From contig DQVA01000149.1 in NCBI GenBank assembly GCA_015661965.1, positions 1 to 8,615 of the forward strand: DNA of 8,615 bases, in the 5' to 3' direction. Shown here piece after piece: positions 6,609 through 8,615 of the stretch. Positions within the stretch are counted from its first letter, which is position 1. Each line of letters begins with the position of its first letter. The translations under genes and the position numbers were made by a program. Source of the DNA: Candidatus Bipolaricaulota bacterium (GTDB taxonomy: Bacteria > Bipolaricaulota > Bipolaricaulia > Bipolaricaulales > Bipolaricaulaceae). Under the pieces are notes generated by a model. The model saw only the letters and a program-made list of their open reading frames with translations, had not been told where the DNA came from and ran no database searches.

Positions 6609-7114
6609 TCGGTATGGCGTTCCACCGTGAACCGGTATAGCTGGCAGGGCTCGTCCGGGGCGATGCCGGCCTTGAGCTTGGCGATGCGGAGCTGCTCCTC
6701 CACCGTATCCACCCCGGGGAGGTCGGGGAGGAGAAGGCCCCGCCGCCAACCGGCCTCCACGATCACCCCATACCGCTTGGGGTCCAGTTCCTCCACGCTG
6801 GCCGGCTCCGGTGTCGACAGCACATCCACGGACACGGAGAGCTGGGGGAGCTCCTCCGGCCGGACCGGGGGAAACCGGGGATCCTGGGTGGCGGAGTGGA
6901 TGGCGTTTTTGATTATCTCTCGGGCCAAGGTGGGCTCTGTGGGGAGGAAGGTACCGATACAGCCCCGGAGCTCCCCCTGTTTTTTCAGGGACACGAACGC
7001 CCCGGTCCGGCGGGAGAGGAGCTCCGGCGGCAGGTCCGGTGGCGGCTCGATCACCCGCCCCCGCCGCACGTATTCCTCGATGGCGCGGTGCGCCAACGCC
7101 ACGTATGGGTCCAT
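6605..7114 (-). CDS. amrA: AMMECR1 domain protein (AmrA-like)
   Basis: The 169 residues form a single AMMECR1 domain, the small conserved fold named AmrA in the AmmeMemoRadiSam system. Family signatures are LAHRAIEEYVRRG (7-19), the invariant LRGCIGT (49-55, Cys52), PLAREII-like TLAREIIKNAI, QDPRFPPVRPEEL, and a tail RGLLLPDLPGVDTVEEQL. The biochemical function is not settled; a role in modification or redox chemistry has been proposed for the system. The usual partners, a Memo-like AmrB and radical SAM AmrS, are not adjacent; the neighbouring radical SAM gene is mtaB, not AmrS. This is the first gene of the minus-strand block. The ATG at 7114 is set by a strong promoter whose -10 box ends six bases upstream, with no room for an SD, so the mRNA is probably leaderless. 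Its stop overlaps the mtaB start. Confidence 0.92.
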   Translation of the reverse strand: MDPYVALAHRAIEEYVRRGRVIEPPPDLPPELLSRRTGAFVSLKKQGELRGCIGTFLPTEPTLAREIIKNAIHSATQDPRFPPVRPEELPQLSVSVDVLSTPEPASVEELDPKRYGVIVEAGWRRGLLLPDLPGVDTVEEQLRIAKLKAGIAPDEPCQLYRFTVERHTE

Positions 7115-7120
7115 GGGCAG

Positions 7121-7149
7121 AAAATATTGGGGGCACCCTTCGATGTCAA
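7121..7149 (-). promoter_or_regulatory. strong promoter of the amrA-mtaB-phoH-HD-ligA block (leaderless)
   Basis: On the minus strand the -35 box is a perfect TTGACA (7149-7144). After 17 bases comes TATTTT (7126-7121), four of six matches to the -10 consensus. Six bases (7120-7115) then separate the -10 box from the ATG at 7114. Normal initiation about seven bases after the -10 box would fall on the A of the start codon, giving an mRNA with no leader. Confidence 0.75.
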
Positions 7150-7160
7150 CGCGGTTTGAC
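7145..7160. repeat. inverted repeat between the divergent promoters
   Basis: GTCAA (7145-7149) and TTGAC (7156-7160) form a perfect five-base inverted repeat around six bases (CGCGGT). The arms are the two -35 boxes facing away from each other, so the symmetry may simply reflect paired -35 elements. It could also be a site where one regulator covers both promoters. Confidence 0.5.
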
Positions 7161-7185
7161 GGGAGGCTCCTATTTGCGCTACCTT
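7156..7185 (+). promoter_or_regulatory. candidate promoter of the LCP-rsfS genes (leaderless)
   Basis: TTGACG (7156-7161) matches five of six -35 positions. With an 18-base spacer the -10 candidate is TACCTT (7180-7185), only three of six matches. Eight bases separate it from the ATG at 7194, so the transcript would start on or within a base or two of the start codon. No SD precedes this ATG within range, which supports a leaderless start despite the weak -10 box. Confidence 0.5.
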
Positions 7186-7193
7186 AGCCTGTC

Positions 7194-8330
7194 ATGCGCT
7201 GGATGGGTATCGCAGCCGGGACGGTCCTGATCGGGGTGGCGGTGGGCCTGTTCTTCCTGTACTCCCAGACGGAGGTGGAGCGGGCCCTGGCCCGGGGGGA
7301 GTGGGTACATGTATTGGTGGTGGGCCTGGACAACGGAGCCCAAGGCCAGGTGCAAGCGGACCTGGTGGGGGTGGCCAGCCTGTCCCCGGAGGGCCGGGCG
7401 GTGTGGCTGACCTTGCCCCGGGAGCTGGAGCTGCCCCAGGAGGATGGGACTTGGGCCCCGCTTTACGCCCTCTATCGGGGGGATCTCCCCGCCTTCACCC
7501 GGAGGCTGGAGCTCCTGCTGGGGATCCCCCTCCCCTATCAGGTACAGGTGGACTTCGCCGGATTCGGCGCGCTGGTGGACGCGGTGGAGGGGGTGGAGGT
7601 GATGGTGGAGGCCCGGCTGCGCTATTCCGACCGCTCACAGGGCTTGGAGATCGACATCCACCCCGGCCTTCAGGTCCTAGACGGCGAGACGGCCCTGCAG
7701 TACCTGCGCTATCGGGCCGAGGGGCCGGAGCCGGGCCGGGTCGTCCGCACCGGCAAGTTCCTGCGGGCGTTGCTCGCGAAGTTGCGGGCCCTGCCCTGGT
7801 CCCGCTGGCGCACCCTGGCCAAGGTCGCCAGCGAACACGTGGTCACCAACCTCACCACCTGGGACGTCCTCGCCCTGGCCCGCAGGCTCCGGTCCGTCCC
7901 GGAGGACCAGGTGGTGTTCGCTGCTTATCCCCATGCCGACCCCGCAGGGCGGGAGCGGCCGGACCTGGTGCGGCTGCGCCAGCTGGTGGTCTCCCTCTAC
8001 CAAGGGAGGCGGCCTCTCATCCGGGCCGAGGTGCAGGTGGTGGTACTGAACGGGGCTGGAGTACGGTTCCTCGCCCACGATACCCGGGCCTGGCTCATCG
8101 GTTTGGGGTTCACGGTGCTGGGGCTAGGGAATGCGGATCGGATCTACTCCCGCACGTTGGTGGTTTACGCCCCCGGGGCGGAGGAGAAGGCCGCGCGGGT
8201 GGCCGAGCTCTTGCCGGTGTCGGTGGAGGTCCTGGGAGCGGACCAGTTCGGCATGGACCGGCTCGGGGGTTGGCCGGCCGGGGCGGACGTAGTCCTCATC
8301 TTGGGGGAGGGGTTCCATGTCCCGTCCTGA
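7194..8330 (+). CDS. LytR-CpsA-Psr (LCP) family envelope protein with LytR_C domain
   Basis: LCP proteins sit in the cytoplasmic membrane and attach glycopolymers to the cell wall or surface. The 378 residues start with one membrane segment (about 4-23), then the LCP domain (about 38-200: VVGLDNG, WLTLPRELEL, LLGIPLPYQVQVDFAGFGAL, VDAVEGVEV, LDGETALQYLRYR, GRVVR) and a LytR_C domain (about 278-372: VQVVVLNGAG, GLGFTVLGLGNAD, TLVVYAPG). The core Arg residues (Arg172, Arg174, Arg182, Arg185) are kept. Other usual positions differ: PRD is PRE (75-77), the acidic residue before GR is Glu179, and the Gln after Arg185 is Thr186. The gene overlaps rsfS by 14 bases, a pairing seen in other bacteria. 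The start at 7194 immediately precedes the membrane segment and follows a candidate promoter. Confidence 0.88.
   Translation: MRWMGIAAGTVLIGVAVGLFFLYSQTEVERALARGEWVHVLVVGLDNGAQGQVQADLVGVASLSPEGRAVWLTLPRELELPQEDGTWAPLYALYRGDLPAFTRRLELLLGIPLPYQVQVDFAGFGALVDAVEGVEVMVEARLRYSDRSQGLEIDIHPGLQVLDGETALQYLRYRAEGPEPGRVVRTGKFLRALLAKLRALPWSRWRTLAKVASEHVVTNLTTWDVLALARRLRSVPEDQVVFAAYPHADPAGRERPDLVRLRQLVVSLYQGRRPLIRAEVQVVVLNGAGVRFLAHDTRAWLIGLGFTVLGLGNADRIYSRTLVVYAPGAEEKAARVAELLPVSVEVLGADQFGMDRLGGWPAGADVVLILGEGFHVPS
8306..8310 (+). promoter_or_regulatory. Shine-Dalgarno site of rsfS
   Basis: GGAGG, inside the purine run GGGGGAGGGG (8303-8312), lies six bases before the ATG at 8317. It is a near-ideal ribosome binding site inside the end of the LCP gene. 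It fixes the rsfS start and contrasts with the absence of such sites before the first genes of the operons. Confidence 0.8.
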
Positions 8331-8615
8331 GCAGGACCTGTTGCTGAGGGCCCGGCGGCTGATCGAGGACAAGAAGGGTGGTCGTCCGGTACTGATCGAC
8401 CTCAGGGAGACCAGTATCCCTACCAGCTTTTTCCTTATCGCCGAGGGAGAAAACCCGATCCACGTGCGGGCCATCGCCGAAGAGCTCCTGGAGAAGATGC
8501 CGCTGGAGCCCCTGCACGTCGAGGGGATGGCGGAAGGGCGGTGGGTCCTCCTCGATTACGGCGATTTCGTGGTGCACCTGCTTGACCGGGAGGAGCGGGG
8601 GTTCTACGACCTGGA
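8317..8615 (+). CDS. rsfS: ribosomal silencing factor RsfS (3' end outside window)
   Basis: RsfS binds ribosomal protein uL14 on the large subunit and blocks joining of the subunits when nutrients are scarce. The 99 complete codons show the family pattern: VLIDLRETSIPTSFFLIAEG (25-44), HVRAIAEELLE (49-59), and the strongly conserved end HVEGMAEGRWVLLDYGDFVVH (67-87) with REERGFYDL (91-99). The usual Asp in the motif before the YFVI-like strand is Thr36-Ser37 here, a small departure. The family is about 105-130 residues, so only the last few to 30 residues lie beyond base 8615. The ATG at 8317 is supported by a strong SD and overlaps the last 14 bases of the LCP gene, pointing to co-transcription and coupled translation. 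Confidence 0.92.
   Translation, partial: MSRPEQDLLLRARRLIEDKKGGRPVLIDLRETSIPTSFFLIAEGENPIHVRAIAEELLEKMPLEPLHVEGMAEGRWVLLDYGDFVVHLLDREERGFYDL

Noticed and set aside
6609..7136. Open frame extending mtaB upstream to 7136, giving a much longer protein
   Set aside because: The extension runs across amrA in another frame, is Gly/Pro/Arg-rich without family features, and the MtaB N-terminus TLGCKVNQYES begins right after ATG 6608.
5985..7187. Long + strand open frame opposite mtaB and amrA
   Set aside because: It has the low-complexity composition of antisense GC-rich frames, and the minus strand carries clear conserved proteins.
7301..8347. Long + strand open frame overlapping the LCP gene
   Set aside because: It is Gly/Pro/Arg-rich with no recognisable motif, while the frame from 7194 contains LCP and LytR_C motifs throughout.

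Overview
This is a visibly GC-rich bacterial window (roughly two-thirds G+C by eye) packed with conserved housekeeping genes. Eight coding regions cover almost all of it, and the largest gene-free stretch is under 100 bases. I see no tRNA, rRNA, CRISPR array, insertion sequence or prophage. Dense overlapping genes, Arg/Glu/Leu/Ala-rich proteins and promoters sitting directly on start codons suggest a compact-genome, possibly thermophilic, deep-branching bacterium (Deinococcota, Bipolaricaulota or similar). That placement is a low-confidence inference, because no taxonomic marker here is decisive.

Layout. (1) Bases 2-151 hold the 3' end of an unidentified + strand gene. (2) Bases 218-1084 (+) encode a 288-residue sigma-70 family factor with a conserved region 4 but an altered region 2.4. 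Its TAG stop shares one CTAG with the stop of the converging ligA. (3) Bases 7114 down to 1081 (-) form a tight five-gene block, read in the order amrA (AMMECR1), mtaB (tRNA methylthiotransferase), phoH (ATPase), a short PgpH-like membrane HD phosphodiesterase, and ligA (NAD-dependent DNA ligase). Junctions are a 4-base ATGA overlap, a 25-base gap, a 50-base overlap and a 6-base gap, which suggests one operon. (4) Bases 7194-8615 (+) hold an LCP/LytR-type cell-envelope protein overlapped by rsfS (ribosome silencing factor), which runs off the window edge.

The two outward-facing operons start from a compact divergent control region (7115-7193). The amrA promoter is TTGACA, 17 bases, TATTTT, with only six bases before the ATG, which predicts a leaderless mRNA. 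The LCP gene has a weaker but similar arrangement. Internal genes ligA and rsfS have clear Shine-Dalgarno sequences. This suggests a split between leaderless first genes and SD-led or coupled internal genes.

Most of the genes concern RNA or ribosome maintenance (mtaB, phoH, rsfS), nucleotide signalling (PgpH-like), replication and repair (ligA) and the envelope (LCP). I do not see a wholly new system. The points most worth attention are the PgpH-like protein that has lost its extracellular sensor domain, the sigma factor with changed -10 reading residues, the phoH frame whose family-like N-terminus extends upstream of its only canonical start, the leaderless divergent promoters, and a 29-base near-identical in-frame repeat inside ligA.
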